DNA from: Canna indica
Taxonomy: Eukaryota > Streptophyta > Magnoliopsida > Zingiberales > Cannaceae
DNA length: 64,000 nt
Direction: 5' to 3'
NCBI GenBank assembly: GCA_034359265.1
Contig: CP136897.1
Coordinates: forward strand, 34,211,501-34,275,500
The notes beneath the pieces are model-generated. The model did no database searches. It saw only the letters and a list, made by a program, of their open reading frames with translations, and was not told the DNA's origin. The position numbers and the translations under genes are program-made. Position 1 is the stretch's first letter, and each line of letters opens with the position of its first letter. Shown piece by piece: positions 42,300 through 54,713 of this stretch.

Positions 42300-42667
42300 T
42301 TTTTTTTTACTACCGATTTGATTTCACGACGAGATCATTTTTTTTACCAATCTTTCTAACCAAACGTTAAGGACGGACGACGTCGTCGACATAAAATTTG
42401 GCTGTCGATCGCCCGCGCGGGGCCCGCCGCAACCTCTACGGCCGGCTCGATCGACCAATTGACCCAAAAAATTTAAATTTTTTAATAAATAAGATAAATA
42501 ACATTTCAATTATTAATTTTCGTTTAAAACGGGTGTAACTCCGTGCATTATTGTCCGATTTCAGCATTTCACGTGGCGCTAAAAGACGCGCGAAGAGACG
42601 AAGAAAATGACCTCGAGCTGTCCCTCGGACGCTCACCCTTATTAGACGACGATCAGAAGTGCATGAC

Positions 42668-42785
42668 GGGTTCGATCATACCAGCGCTAACGCACCGGAT
42701 CCCATCAGAACATCGAAGTTAAGCGTGCTTGGGCGAGAGTAGTACTTGGATGGGGGACCCCCTGGGAAGTCCTCGTGTTGCACCT
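42668..42785 (+). rRNA. 5S: 5S rRNA
   Basis: GGTTCGATC, CAGCGCTAAC, ACATCGAAG, TACTTGGATGGGGGACC. Confidence 0.87.
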
Positions 42786-43153
42786 TTTTTTTTTACTACC
42801 TATTTGATTGCACGACGAGATCATTTTTTTTACCAATCTTTCTAACGAAACGTTAAGGACGGATGACGTCGTCGACATTAAATTTGGCTGTCGATCCCCC
42901 ACGCGGGGCCCGCCGCAACCTCTACGGCCGGCTCGATCGACCAACCGACCCGAAAAATTAAAATTTGTAAATAAATAAGAAAAATAACATTTCAATTATT
43001 ATTTTTCGTTTAAAACGGGCGTAACTCCGTGCATTATTGTCCGATTTCAGCTTTTCACGTGGCGCTAAAAGGCGCGCGAAGAGACGAAGAAAATGACCAG
43101 GAGCTATCCCTCGAACGCTCACCCTTATTAGCCGACGATCAGAAATGCATATT

Positions 43154-43271
43154 CGTTGCGATCATACCAGCACTAACGCATCGGATCCCATTAGAACTTC
43201 GAAGTTAAGCGTGCTTGGGCGAGAGTAGTACTAGGATGGGTGACCCCTTGGGAAGTCCTCGTGTTGCACTT
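43154..43271 (+). rRNA. 5S: 5S rRNA
   Basis: CGTTGCGATC start, GCATCGG, CCCATTAG, CTTCGAAG; T-run broken by C. Confidence 0.86.
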
Positions 43272-43626
43272 TTTCTTTTACTAATATTTGATTGCACGAC
43301 GAGATCATTTTTTTTACCAATCTTTCTAACCAAACGTTAAGGACGGACGACATCGTCGCCATAAATCTTGGCTGTCGATCGCCCGCCGCAACCTCTACGG
43401 CCGGCTCGATCGACCAACCGATCCGAAAAATTAAAATTTGTAAATAAATAAGAAAAATAACATTTCAATCATTATTTTTCGTTTAAAACGGGCGTAACTC
43501 CGTGCATTATTGTCCGATTTCAACTTTTCACGTGGCGCTGAAAGGCGCGCGAAGAGTAGAATAAAATGACCCCGAGCTGTCCCTCGGACGCTCACCCTTA
43601 TTAGCCGACGATCAGAAGTGCATGAT

Positions 43627-43744
43627 CGGTGCGATCATACCAGCTCTAATGCACCGGATCCCATCAGAACTCCGAAGTTAAGCGTGCTTGGGCGAGAGTG
43701 GTACTAGGATCGGTGACCACCTGGGAAGTCCTCGTGTCGCACTT
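43627..43744 (+). rRNA. 5S: 5S rRNA, divergent
   Basis: CGGTGCG, CAGCTCTAATG, GTGGTACTAGGATCGGTGACCACC, GTGTCGCAC. Confidence 0.84.
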
Positions 43745-44110
43745 GTTTTTTTACTACCTATTTGATTGCACGACGAGATCATTTTTTTTACCAATCTTTC
43801 TATCCAAACGTTAAGGACGGACGACGTCGTCGCCATAAATCTTGGCTGTCGATCGCCCGCGCGGGGCCCGCTACAACCTCTACGGCGGGCTCGATCGACC
43901 AACCGACCCAAAAAATTTAAATTTGTAAATAAATAAGAAAATAACATTTCAATTATTAATTTTCGTTTAAAACGGGCGTAACTCCGTGCATTATTGTCCG
44001 ATTTCAGCTTTTCACGTGGCGTTCAAAGGCGCGCGAAGAGACGAAGAAAATGACCTCGAGCTGTCCCTCGGACGCTCACCCTTATTAGCCGACGATCAGA
44101 AGTGCATGAT

Positions 44111-44228
44111 CGGTGCGATCATACCAGCACTAATGCACCGGATCCCATCAGAACTCCGAAGTTAAGCGTGCTTGGGCGAGAGTGGTACTAGGATCGGTGA
44201 CCCCCTGGGAAGTCCTCGTGTTGCACTT
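44111..44228 (+). rRNA. 5S: 5S rRNA
   Basis: CGGTGCG, TAATGC, GTGGTACTAGGATCGGTG, T-run broken by G. Confidence 0.86.
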
Positions 44229-44595
44229 GTTTTTTTACTACCTATTTGATTGCACGATGAGATCATTTTTTCTACCAATCTTTCTAACCAAACGTTAAGG
44301 ATGGACGACGTCGTCGCCATAAATCTTGGCTGTCGATCGCTCGCGCGGGGCCCGCCGCAACCTCTACGGCCGGCTTGATCGACCAATCGACCCGAAAAAT
44401 TAAAATTTGTAAATAAATAAGAAAAATAACATTTCAATTATTATTTTTCGTTTAAAACGGGCGTAACTCCGTGCATTATTGTCCGATTTTAGCTTTTCAC
44501 GTGGCGCTAAAAGGCGCGCGAAGAGACGAAGAAAATGACCCCGAGCTATCCCTCGGATGCTCACCCTTATTAGCCGACGATCAGAAGTGCATGAC

Positions 44596-44713
44596 GGGTG
44601 CGATCATAACAGCACTATCGCACCGGATCCCATCAGAACTCCGAAGTTAAGCGTGCTTGGGCGAGAGTAGTACTAGGATGGGTTACCCCCTGGGAAGTCC
44701 TCGTGTTGCACTT
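44596..44713 (+). rRNA. 5S: 5S rRNA
   Basis: ATAACAGCACTATCG, GGGTTACC; resembles the copy at 14833. Confidence 0.88.
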
Positions 44714-45081
44714 GTTTTTTTACTACCTATTTGATTGCACGACGAGATCATTTTTTTTACCAATCTTTCTAACCAAATGTTAAGGACGGACGACGTCGTC
44801 GCCATAAAATTTGGCTGTCGATCGCCCGCGCGGGGCCCGCCGCAACCTCTACGGCCGGCTCAATCGACCAACCGACCCGAAAAATTAAAATTTGTAAATA
44901 AATAAGAAAAATAACATTTAAATTATTATTTTTCATTTAAAACGGGCGTAACTCCGTGCATTATTGTCCGATTTCAGCTTTTCACGTGGCGCTGAAAGGC
45001 GTGCGAAGAGACGAAGAAAATGACCCCCGAACTTTCCCTCGGACGCTCACCCTTGTTAGCCGACGATCAGAAGTGCATATC

Positions 45082-45199
45082 GGGTGCGATCATACCAGCA
45101 CTAACGCACCGGATCCCATCAGAACTCTGAAGTTAAACGTGCTTGGGCGAGAGTAGTACTAGGATGGGTGACCCCCTAGGAAGTCCTCGCGTTGCACGT
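45082..45199 (+). rRNA. 5S: 5S rRNA
   Basis: CTCTGAAGTTAAACG, CTAGGAAG, CGCGTTGCACG. Confidence 0.88.
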
Positions 45200-45289
45200 T
45201 TTTTTTTACTACGTATTTGATTGCACGACGAGATCATTTTTTTTACCAATCTTTCTAACCAAACATTAAGGACGGAGGAAGTCGTCACC

Positions 45290-45398
45290 ATACTAGCACT
45301 AACGCACCGGATCCCATCAGAACTCCGTAGTTAAGCGTGCTTGGGCGAGAGTAGTAGTAGGATGGGTGACCCCCTGGGAAGTCCTCGTGTTGCAGCTT
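45290..45398 (+). pseudogene. 5S: 5S rRNA, 5'-truncated (second deletion type)
   Basis: The spacer GTCGTCACCATA joins ACTAGCACTAACG, as at 12914. Also CCGTAGTTAAG and GTAGTAGTAGG. Confidence 0.85.
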
Positions 45399-45764
45399 TT
45401 TTTTTACTACCTACTTGATTGCACAACGAGATCATTTTTTTTACCAATCTTTCTAACCAAACGTTAAGGACGGACGACGTCGTCGCCATAAAATTTGGTT
45501 GTCGATCGCCCGCGCGGGGCCCGCCGCAACCTCAACGGCCGGCTCGATCGACCAACCGACCCGAAAAATTAAAATTTGTAAATAAATAAGAAAAATAACA
45601 TTTCAATTATTATTTTTCGTTTAAAACGGGCGTAACTACGTGCATAATTTTCTGATTTCAGCTTTTCACGTGGCGCTGAAAGGCGCGTGAAGAGACGAAG
45701 AAAACGACCCCCAGCTGTCCCACAGATGCTCAACCTTATTAGCCGACGATCAGAAGTGCATGAC

Positions 45765-45882
45765 GGGTTCGATCATACCAGCACTAACGCACCGGATCCC
45801 TTCAGAACTCCGAAGTTAAGCGTGCTTGGGAGAGAGTAGTACTAGGATGGGTGACCCCTAGGAAAATCCTCGTGTTGCACCT
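45765..45882 (+). rRNA. 5S: 5S rRNA, divergent
   Basis: GGTTCGATC, CCCTTCAG, GGGAGAGAG, CCCCTAGGAAAATCC; related to the copy at 12717. Confidence 0.83.
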
Positions 45883-46250
45883 TTTTTTTTACTACGTATT
45901 TGATTGCACGACGAGATTATTTTTTTTACCAATCTTTCTAACCAAACATTAAGGACAGACGACGTCGTCGCCATAAAATTTGGCAGTCGATCGCCCGCGC
46001 GGGGCCCGCAGCAACCTCTACGGCTAGCTCGATCGACCAACGAACCCGAAAAATTAAAATTTGTAAATAAATAAGAAAAATAACATTTCAATTATTATTT
46101 TTCGTTTAAAACAGGCGTAACTCCGTGCATTATTGTCCGATTTCTGCTTTTCACGTGGCATTGAAAGGCGCGCGAAGAGACGAAGAAAATGACCCCCGAA
46201 CTCTCCCTCGGACGCCCACCCTTATTAGACGACGATCAGAAGTTTATAAT

Positions 46251-46368
46251 AGGTGCGATCATACTAGCACTAACGCACCGGATCCCATTAGAACTCCGAA
46301 GTTAAGCATGCTTGGGCGAGAGTAGTACCAGGATGGGTGACCCCCTGGGAAGTCCTCGTGTTGCACTT
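46251..46368 (+). rRNA. 5S: 5S rRNA, divergent
   Basis: AGGTGCG, ATACTAGC, CCCATTAG, AAGCATG, GTACCAGG. Upstream AGTTTATAAT as at 13391. Confidence 0.84.
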
Positions 46369-46734
46369 TTTCTTTTACTACTATTTGATTGCACGATGAG
46401 ATCATTTTTTTTACCAATCTTTCTAACCAAACGTTAAGGACGGACGACATCGTCGCCATAAATCTTGGTTGTCGATCGCCCGCGCGGGGCCTGCCGTAAC
46501 CTCTACGGTTGGCTCGATCGACCAACCGACCCGAAAAATTAAAATTTGTAAATAAATAAGAAAAATAACATTTCAATTATTATTTTTCGTTTAAAACGGG
46601 CGTAACTCCGTGCATTATTGTCCGATTTCAGTTTTTCACGTGGCGCTGAAAGGCGCGCGAAGAGTCGAAGAAAATGACCCCGAGCTGTCCCTCGGACACT
46701 CACCGTTATTAGCCGACGATCAGAAGTGCATGAT

Positions 46735-46852
46735 GGGTGCGATCATACCAGCACTAAGGCACCGGATCCCATCAGAACTTCGAAGTTAAGCGTGCTTGGG
46801 CGAGAGTAGTACTAGGATCGGTGACCCCCTGGGAAGTCCTCGTGTTGCACTT
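46735..46852 (+). rRNA. 5S: 5S rRNA
   Basis: AAGGCACC, CTTCGAAG, GGATCGGTG, T-run broken by G. Confidence 0.87.
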
Positions 46853-47218
46853 GTTTTTTTATTACCTATTTGATTGCACGACGAGATCATTTTTTTTACC
46901 AATCTTTCTAACCAAACGTTAAGGACGGACGACGTCGTCGCCATAAATCTTGGCTGTCGATCGCCCGCGCGGGGCCGCCGCAACCTCTACGGCCGGCTCG
47001 ATCGACCAACCGACCCAAAAAATTTAAATTTGTAAATAAATAAGAAAAATAACATTTCAATTATTATTTTTCATTTAAAACGGGCGTAACTCCGTGCATT
47101 ATTGTCCGATTTTAGCTTTTCACGTGGCGCTGAAAGGCGCGCGAAGAGACGAAGAAAATGACCCAGAGCTGTCCCTCGGACGCTCACCCTTATTTGCCGA
47201 CGATCAGAATTGCATGAC

Positions 47219-47336
47219 GGGTGCGATCATACCAGCACTAACGCACCTGATCCCATCAAAACTTTGAAGTTAAGCGTGCTTGGGCGAGAGTAGTACTAAG
47301 GTGGGTGACCCCCTGGGAAGTTCTCGTGTTGCACCT
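47219..47336 (+). rRNA. 5S: 5S rRNA, divergent
   Basis: CACCTGATC, CATCAAAACTTTG, box C ACTAAGGTGGGTG, GTTCTCG. Confidence 0.84.
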
Positions 47337-47693
47337 TTTTTTTTTACTACCTATTTGATTGCACGACGAGATCATTTTTTTTACTAATCTTTCTAACCAA
47401 ACGTTAAGGACGGACGACGTTGTCGCCATAAAATTTGGCTGTCGATTGCCCGCCGCAACCTCTACGGCCGGCTCGATCGACCAACCGACCCGAAAAATTA
47501 AAATTTGTAAATAAATAAGAAAAATAATATTTCAATTATTATTTTTCGTTTAAAACGGGCGTAACTTCGTGCATTATTGTCCGATTTCAGCTTTTCACGT
47601 GGCGCTGAAAGGCGCGTGAAGAGACGAAGAAAATGACCCCGAGCTATCCCTCGGACGCTCACCCTTATTAGCCGACAATCAGAAGTGCATGAC

Positions 47694-47832
47694 GGGTGCG
47701 ATCATACCAGCACTAACGCACCAGATCCCATCAGAACTCCGAAGTTAAGCGTGCTTGGGCGAGAGTAGTACGTGCTTGGGCGAGAGTAGTACTAGGATGG
47801 GTGACCCCCTAGGAAGTCCTCGTGTTGCACCT
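47694..47832 (+). pseudogene. 5S: 5S rRNA with 21-bp internal duplication
   Basis: GTGCTTGGGCGAGAGTAGTAC is present twice in tandem (47751-47771 and 47772-47792), duplicating part of box A and the intermediate element. Spacing between internal promoter boxes and the RNA fold would both be altered. Confidence 0.93.
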
Positions 47833-48189
47833 TTTTTTTTACTACCTATTTGATTGCACGACGAGATCATTTTTTTTACTAATCTTTCTAACCAAACGTT
47901 AAGGACGGACGACGTCATCGCCATAAAATTTGGCTGTCGATCGCCCGCCGCAACCTCTACGGCCGGCTCGATCGACCAACCGACCCAAAAATTTAAAATT
48001 TGTAAATAAATACGAAAAATAACATTTCAATTATTATTTTTCGTTTAAAACGGGCGTAACTCCGTGCATTATTGTCCGATTTCAGCTTTTCACGTGGCGC
48101 TGAAAGGCGCGCGAAGAGACGAAGAAAATGACACCCGAACTCTCCCTCGGACGCTCACCCTTATTAGTCGACGATCAGAAGTGCATATC

Positions 48190-48307
48190 GGGTGTGATCA
48201 TACAAGCACTAACGCACCCGATCCCATCAGAACTCTGAAGTTAAACGTGCTTGGGCGAGAGTAGTACTAGGATGGGTGACCCCCTAGGAAGTCCTCGCGT
48301 TGCACGT
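48190..48307 (+). rRNA. 5S: 5S rRNA
   Basis: GGGTGTGATCATACAAGC, CACCCGATC, CTCTGAAGTTAAACG, CGCGTTGCACG. Confidence 0.87.
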
Positions 48308-48675
48308 TTTTTTTTACTACCTATTTCATTGCACGACGAGATCATTTTTTTTACCAATCTTTCTAACCAAAGGTTAAGGACGAACGACGTCGTCGCCATA
48401 AATCTTGGCTGTCGATCGCCCGCGCGGGGCCTGCCGCAACCTCTACGACCGGCTCGATCGACCAACCGACCCGAAAAATTAAAATTTCTAAATAAATAAG
48501 AAAAATTACATTTCAATTATTATTTTTCGTTTAAAACGGGCGTAACTCCGTGCATTATTGTCCGATTTCAGCTTTTCACGTGGCGCTGAAAGGCGCGCAA
48601 AGAGACGAAGAAAATGACCCTCGAACTCTCCCTCGGACGCTCACCCTTATTAGCCGACGATCAGAAGTGTATATC

Positions 48676-48793
48676 GGGTGTGGTCATACCAGCACTAACG
48701 CACCCGATCCCATCAGAACTCTGAAGTTAAACGTGCTTGGGCGAGAGTAGTACTAGGATGGGTGACCCCCTAGGAAGTCCTCGCGTTGCACCT
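48676..48793 (+). rRNA. 5S: 5S rRNA
   Basis: GGGTGTGGTC, CACCCGATC, CTCTGAAGTTAAACG, CGCGTTGCACC; sister of the preceding copy. Confidence 0.87.
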
Positions 48794-49161
48794 TTTTTTT
48801 TACTACCTATTAGATTGCACGACGAGATCTTTTTTTTTACCAATCTTTCTAACCAAACGTTAAGGACGAACGACGTCGTCGCCATAAATCTTGGCTGTCG
48901 ATCGCCCGCGCGGGGCCCGCCGCAACCTCTACGGCCGGCTCGATCGACCAACCGACCCGAAAAATTAAAGTTTGTAAATAAATAAGAAAAATTACATTTC
49001 AATTATTATTTTTCGTTTAAAACGGGCGTAACTCCGTGCATTATTGTCCGATTTTAGCTTTTCACGTGGCGCAGAAAGGCGCGTGAAGAGACGAAGAAAA
49101 TGACCCCCGAACTCTCCCTCGGACGCTCACCCTTATTAGACGACGATCAGAAGTGCATATT

Positions 49162-49279
49162 GAGTGCGATCATAGCAGCACTAACTAACCGGATCCCATC
49201 AGAACTCCGAAGCTAAGCATGCTTGGGCGAGAGTATTACTAGGATGGGTGACCCTCTGGGAAGTCCTCGTGTTGAACTT
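49162..49279 (+). rRNA. 5S: 5S rRNA, divergent
   Basis: GAGTGCG, ATAGCAGC, ACTAACCGG, AAGCTAAGCATG, GTATTACTAGG, TTGAACTTG end. Confidence 0.83.
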
Positions 49280-49635
49280 GTTTTTTTACTACCTATTTGA
49301 TTGCACGGCGAGATCATTTTTTTTACCAATCTTTCTAACCAAATGTTAAGGACGGACGACGTCGTCGCAATAAAATTTGGCTGTCGATCGCCCGCCGCAA
49401 CCTCTACGTCCGGCTCGATTGACCAACCGACCCGAAAAATTAAAATTTGTAAATAAATAAGAAAAATAACATTTCAATTATTATTTTTCGTTTAAAACGG
49501 GCTTAACTCCGTGCATTATTGTCCGATTTCAGCTTTTCACGTGGCGCTAAAAGGCGCGCGAAGAGACGAAGAAAATGACCCCGAGCTATCCCTCGGACGC
49601 TCACCCTTATTAGCCAACGATAAGAAGTGCAAAAC

Positions 49636-49753
49636 GGGTGCGATCATACCAGCACTAACGCACTGGATCCTATCAGAACTTCGAAGTTAAGCGTGCTTGG
49701 GCGAGAGTAGTACTTCGATGGGTGATCCCCTGGGAAGTCCTTGCGTTGAACCT
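49636..49753 (+). rRNA. 5S: 5S rRNA, divergent 3' end
   Basis: CACTGGATCCTATC, TACTTCGATGGGTGATCC, CCTTGCGTTGAACC. Its 3' part is shared with the hybrid at 57488. Confidence 0.83.
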
Positions 49754-50120
49754 TTTTTTTTACTACCTATTTGATTGCACGACGAGATCATTTTTTTTAC
49801 CAATCTTTCTAACCAAACGTTAAGGACGGACGACGTCGACACCATAAATCTTGGCTGTCGATTACCCGCGCGGGGCCCGCCGCAACCTCTACGGCCGGCT
49901 CGATCGACCAACCTACCCGAAAAATTAAAATTTGTAAATAAATAAGAAAAATAACATTTCAATTATTATTTTTCGTTTAAAACAGGTGTAAGTCCGTGCA
50001 TTATTGTCTGATTTCAGCTTTTCACGTGGCGCTAAAAGGCGCGCGAAGAGACGAAGAAAATGACCCCGAGCTATCCCTCGGACGCTCACCCTTATTAGTC
50101 GACGATCAGAAGTGCATAAC

Positions 50121-50237
50121 GGGTGCGATCATACCAGCACTAACGCACCGGATCCCATCAGAACTCCGAAGTGAAACGTGCTTGGGCGAGAGTAGTACTA
50201 GGATGGTGACCCCCTGGGAAGTCCTCGTGGTGCACCT
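50121..50237 (+). rRNA. 5S: 5S rRNA with 1-nt box C deletion
   Basis: GAAGTGAAACG in box A, box C GGATGGTGACC (one G lost), GTGGTGCACC. Confidence 0.83.
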
Positions 50238-50592
50238 TTTTTTTTACTACCTATTTGATTGCACGACGAGATCATTTTTTTTACCAATCTTTCTAACCAA
50301 ACGTTAAAGACGGACGACGTCGTCGACATAAAATTTGGCTGTCGATCGCCCTCCGCAACCTCTATGACTGGCTCGATCGACCAACCGACCCGAAAAATTA
50401 AAATTTGTAAATAAATAAGAAATATAACATTTCAATTATTATTTTTCGTTTAAAACGGGCGTAACTCCGTGCATTATTGTCCGATTTGAGTTTTTCACGT
50501 GCGCTAAAAGGCGCGCGAAGAGACGAAGAAAATGACCCCGAGCTATCCCTCGGATGCTCACCCTTATTAGCCGACGATCAGAAGTGCATGAT

Positions 50593-50710
50593 TGGTGCGA
50601 ACATACGAGCACTAACCCACCAGATCCCATCAGAACTCCGAAGTTAAGTGTGCTTGGGCGAGAGTAGTACTAGGATGGGTGACCCCCTGGGAAGTCCTCG
50701 TGTTGCACCT
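50593..50710 (+). rRNA. 5S: 5S rRNA
   Basis: TTGGTGCGAACATACGAGC, AACCCACCAG, AAGTGTGC. Confidence 0.87.
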
Positions 50711-51077
50711 TTTTTTTTACTACCTATTTGATTGCACGACGAGATCATTTTTTTTACCAATGTTTCTAACCAAACGTTAAGGACGGACGACGTCGTCGAC
50801 ATAAAATTTGGCTGTCGATCGCCCGCGCGGGGCCCGCCGCAACCTCTACGGCCGGCTCGATCGACCAACCGACCCGAAAAATTAAAATTTGTAAATAAAT
50901 AAGAAATATAACATTTCAATTATTATTTTTCGTTTAAAACGGGCGTAACTCCGTGCATTAATGTCTGATTTCAGCTTTTCACGTGGCGCTAAAAAGCGCG
51001 CGAAGAGACGAAGAAAATGACCCCGAGCTATCCCTCGGACGCTCACCCTTATTAGCCAACGATCAGAAGTGCATGAG

Positions 51078-51195
51078 GGGTGAGATCATACCAGCACTAA
51101 CGCACCGGATCCCATCAGAACTCCGAAGTTAAACGTGCTTGGGCGAAAGTAGTACTAGGATGGGTGACCCCCTGGGAAGTCCTCGTGTTGCAACT
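51078..51195 (+). rRNA. 5S: 5S rRNA
   Basis: GGGTGAGATC, GTTAAACG, GGGCGAAAG, TTGCAAC. Confidence 0.87.
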
Positions 51196-51562
51196 TTTTT
51201 TTTACTACCTATTTGATTGCACGACGAGATCATTTTTTTTACCAATCTTTCTAACCAAACGTTAAGGACGGACGACGTCGTCGACATAAAATTTGGCTGT
51301 CGATCGCCCGCGCGGGGCCCGCCGCAACCTCTACGGCCGGCTCGATCGACCATCCGACCCGAAAAATTAAAATTTGTAAATAAATAAGAAAAATAACATT
51401 TCAATTATTATTTTTCGTTTAAAACGGGCGTAACTCCGTGCATTAATGTCTGATTTCAGCTTTTCACGTGGCGCTAAAAGGCGCGCGAAGAGACGAAGAA
51501 AATGACCCCGAGCTATCCCTCGGACGCTCACCCTTATTAGTCGACGATCAGAAATGCATGAC

Positions 51563-51680
51563 GGCTGCGATCATACCAGCACTAACGCACTGGATCACAT
51601 TAGAACTCTGAAGTTAAGCGTGCTTGGGCGAGAGTAGTACTAGGATGGGTGACCCCCTGAGAAGTCCTCGTGTTACACTT
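51563..51680 (+). rRNA. 5S: 5S rRNA
   Basis: GGCTGCG, CACTGGATCACATTAG, CTGAGAAG, GTTACAC. Confidence 0.87.
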
Positions 51681-52047
51681 TTTTTTTTACTACCTATTTG
51701 ATTGCACGACGAGATCATTTTTTTTACCAATCTTTCTAACCAAACGTTAAAGACGGACGACGTCGTCGACATAAAATTTGGCTGTCGATCGCCCGCGCGG
51801 GTCCCGCCGCAACCTCTACGACTGGCTCGATCGACCAACCGACCCGAAAAATTATAATTTGTAAATAAATAAGAAATATAACATTTCAATTATTATTTTT
51901 CGTTTAAAACGGGCGTAACTCCGTGCATTATTGTCCGATTTGAGTTTTTCACGTGGCGCTAAAAGGCGCGCAAAGAGACGAAGAAAATGACCCCGAGCTA
52001 TCCCTCGGACGCTCACCCTTATTAGCCGACGATCAGAAGTGCATGAC

Positions 52048-52165
52048 GGGTGCGATCATAACAGCACTAACGCACCGGATCCCATCAAAACTCCGAAGTT
52101 AAGCGTGCTTGGGCGAGAGTAGTACTAGGATGGGTGACCCCCTGGGAAGTCCTCGTGTTGCACCT
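52048..52165 (+). rRNA. 5S: 5S rRNA
   Basis: ATAACAGC, CATCAAAAC. Confidence 0.9.
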
Positions 52166-52521
52166 TTTTTTTTACTACCTATTTGATTGCACGACGAGAT
52201 CATTTTTTTTACCAATCTTTCTAACCTAACGTTAAAGACGGACGACGTCGTCGACATAAAATTTGGCTGTCGATCGCCCTCCGCAACCTCTATGACTGGC
52301 TCGATCGACCAACCGACCCGAAAAATTAAAATTTGTAAATAAATAAGAAATATAACATTTCAATTATTATTTTTGGTTTAAAACGGGCGTAACTCCGTGC
52401 ATTATTGTCCGATTTGAGTTTTTCACGTGGCGCTAAAAGGCGCGCGAAGAGACGAAGAAAATGACCCCGAGCTATCCCTCGGATGCTCACCCTTATTAGC
52501 CGACGATCAGAAGTGCATGAT

Positions 52522-52639
52522 GGGTGCGATCATACCAGCACTAACCCATCGGATCCCATTAGAACTCTGAAGTTAAGTGTGCTTGGTCGAGAGTAGTACT
52601 AGGATGGGTGACCCCCTGGGAAGTCCTCGTGTTGCATCT
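52522..52639 (+). rRNA. 5S: 5S rRNA
   Basis: AACCCATCGG, CCCATTAG, AAGTGTGCTTGGTCG, TTGCATC. Confidence 0.87.
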
Positions 52640-53006
52640 TTTTTTTTACTACCTATTTGATTGCACGACGAGATCATTTTTTTTACCAATCTTTCTAACC
52701 AAACGTTAAGGACGGACGACGTCGTCGACATAAAATTTGGCTGTCGCTCGCCCGCGCGGGGCCCGCCGCAACCTCTATGGCCGGCTCGATCGACCAACCG
52801 ACCCAAAAAATTAAAATTTGTAAATAAATAAGAAAAATAACATTTCAATTATTATTTTTCGTTTAAAACGGGCGTAACTCCGTGCATTATTGACTGATTT
52901 CAGCTTTTCACGTGGCGCTAAAAGGCGCGCGAAGAGACGAAGAAAATGACCCCGAGCTATCCCTCGGACGCTCACCCTTATTAGCCGACGATCAGAATTG
53001 CATCAT

Positions 53007-53122
53007 GGTTGCGATCATACCAGCATTAACGCACCGGATCCCATCAGAACTCTGAAGTTAAGCGTGCTTGGGCGAGAGTAGTACTTGGATGGGTGACCCC
53101 CTGGGAAGTCCTCGTGTGCACC
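53007..53122 (+). rRNA. 5S: 5S rRNA
   Basis: GGTTGCG, GCATTAACG, TACTTGG; one T lost near the 3' end (GTGTGCACC). Confidence 0.86.
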
Positions 53123-53325
53123 TTTTTTTTTACTACCTATTTGATTGCACGACGAGATCATTTTTTTTACCAATCTTTCTAACCAAACGTTAAGGACGGA
53201 CGACGTCGTCGACATAAAATTTGGCTGTCGATCGCCCGCGCGGGGCCCACCGCAGCCTCTACGGCCGGATCGATCGACCAACCGACCCGAAAAATTAAAA
53301 TTTGTAAATAAATAAGAAAATTAAC

Positions 53326-53432
53326 ATACCAGCACTAACTCACCGGATCCGATCAGAACTCCGAAGTTAAGCGTGCTACGGCGAGAGTAGTACTAGGATG
53401 GGTGACCCACTGGGAAGTCCTCGTGTTGTACC
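53326..53432 (+). pseudogene. 5S: 5S rRNA, 5'-truncated
   Basis: TTAACATACCAGC join of the first deletion type; GGATCCGATC, GTGCTACGGCG, CCCACTGGG, TTGTACC. Confidence 0.87.
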
Positions 53433-53803
53433 TTTTTTTTTTACTACCAATTTGAATGCACGACGAGATCATTTTTTTTTTACCAATCTTTCTAACCAAA
53501 AGTTAAGGACGGACGACGTCGTCGACATAAAATTTGGCTGTCGATCGCCCGCGCGGGGCCCGCCGCAACCTCTACGGCCGGCTCGATCGACGAACCGACC
53601 CGAAAAATTAAAATTTGTAAATAAATAAGAAATATAACATTTCAATTATTATTTTTCGTTTAAAACGGGCGTAACTCCGTGCATTATTGACTGATTTCAG
53701 CTTTTCACGTGGCGCTAAAAGGCGCGCGAAGAGACGAAGAAAATGACCCCGAGCTATCCCTCGGACGCTCACCCTTATTGGCCGACGATCAGAATTGAAT
53801 CAC

Positions 53804-53920
53804 GGGTGCGATCATACCAGCACTAATGCACCGGATCCCATTAGAACTCCGAAGTTAAGCGTGCTTGGGCGAGAGTAGTACTAGGATGGCTGACCCCTGG
53901 GAAGTCCTCGTGTTGCACTT
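53804..53920 (+). rRNA. 5S: 5S rRNA
   Basis: TAATGC, CCCATTAG, box C GGATGGCTGACCCCTGGG (one C lost). Confidence 0.86.
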
Positions 53921-54287
53921 TTTTTTTTACTACCTATTTGATTGCACGACGAGATCATTTTTTTTACCAATCTTTCTAACCAAACGTTAAGGACGGACGA
54001 CGTCGTCGACATAAAATTTGGCTGTCGATCGCCCGCGCGGGGCCTGCCGCAACCTGTACGGCCGGCTCGATCGACCAACCGACCCGAAAAATTAAAATTT
54101 GTAAATAAATAAGAAATATAACATTTCAATTATTATTTTTCGTTTAAAACGGGCGTAACTCCGTGCATTATTGTCCGATTTCAGCTTTTCACGTGGCGCT
54201 AAAAGGCGCGCGAAGAGACGAAGAAGATGACCCCGAGCTATCCCTCGGACGCTCACCCTTATTAGCCGACGATCAGAAGTGCATGAC

Positions 54288-54405
54288 CGGTGCGATCATA
54301 CCAGCACTAATGCACCGGATCCCATCAGAACTCCGAAGTTAAGCGTGCTTGGGCGAGAGTAGTACTAGGATGGGTGACCCCTTGGGAAGTCCTCGTGTTG
54401 CACCT
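54288..54405 (+). rRNA. 5S: 5S rRNA
   Basis: CGGTGCG, TAATGC, CCCCTTGGG. Confidence 0.9.
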
Positions 54406-54606
54406 TTTTTTTTACTACCTATTTGATTGCACGACGAGATCATTTTTTTTACCAATCTTTCTAACCAAACGTTAAGGACGGACGACGTCGTCGACATAAA
54501 ATTTGGCTGTGGATCGCCCGCGCGGGGCCCGCCCAACCTCTACGGCCGGCTCGGTCGACCAACCGACCCGAAAAATTAAAATTTGTAAATAAATAGGAGA
54601 AATAAC

Positions 54607-54713
54607 ATACCAGCACTAACGCACCGGATCTCATCAGAACTCTGAATTTAAGCGTGCTTGGGCGAGAGTAGTACTAGGATGGGTGACCCCCTGGGAAGTC
54701 CTCGTGTTGCACC
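54607..54713 (+). pseudogene. 5S: 5S rRNA, 5'-truncated
   Basis: First deletion type; GGATCTCATC and GAATTTAAG as at 671 and 3892, linking the two ends of the window. Confidence 0.88.
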
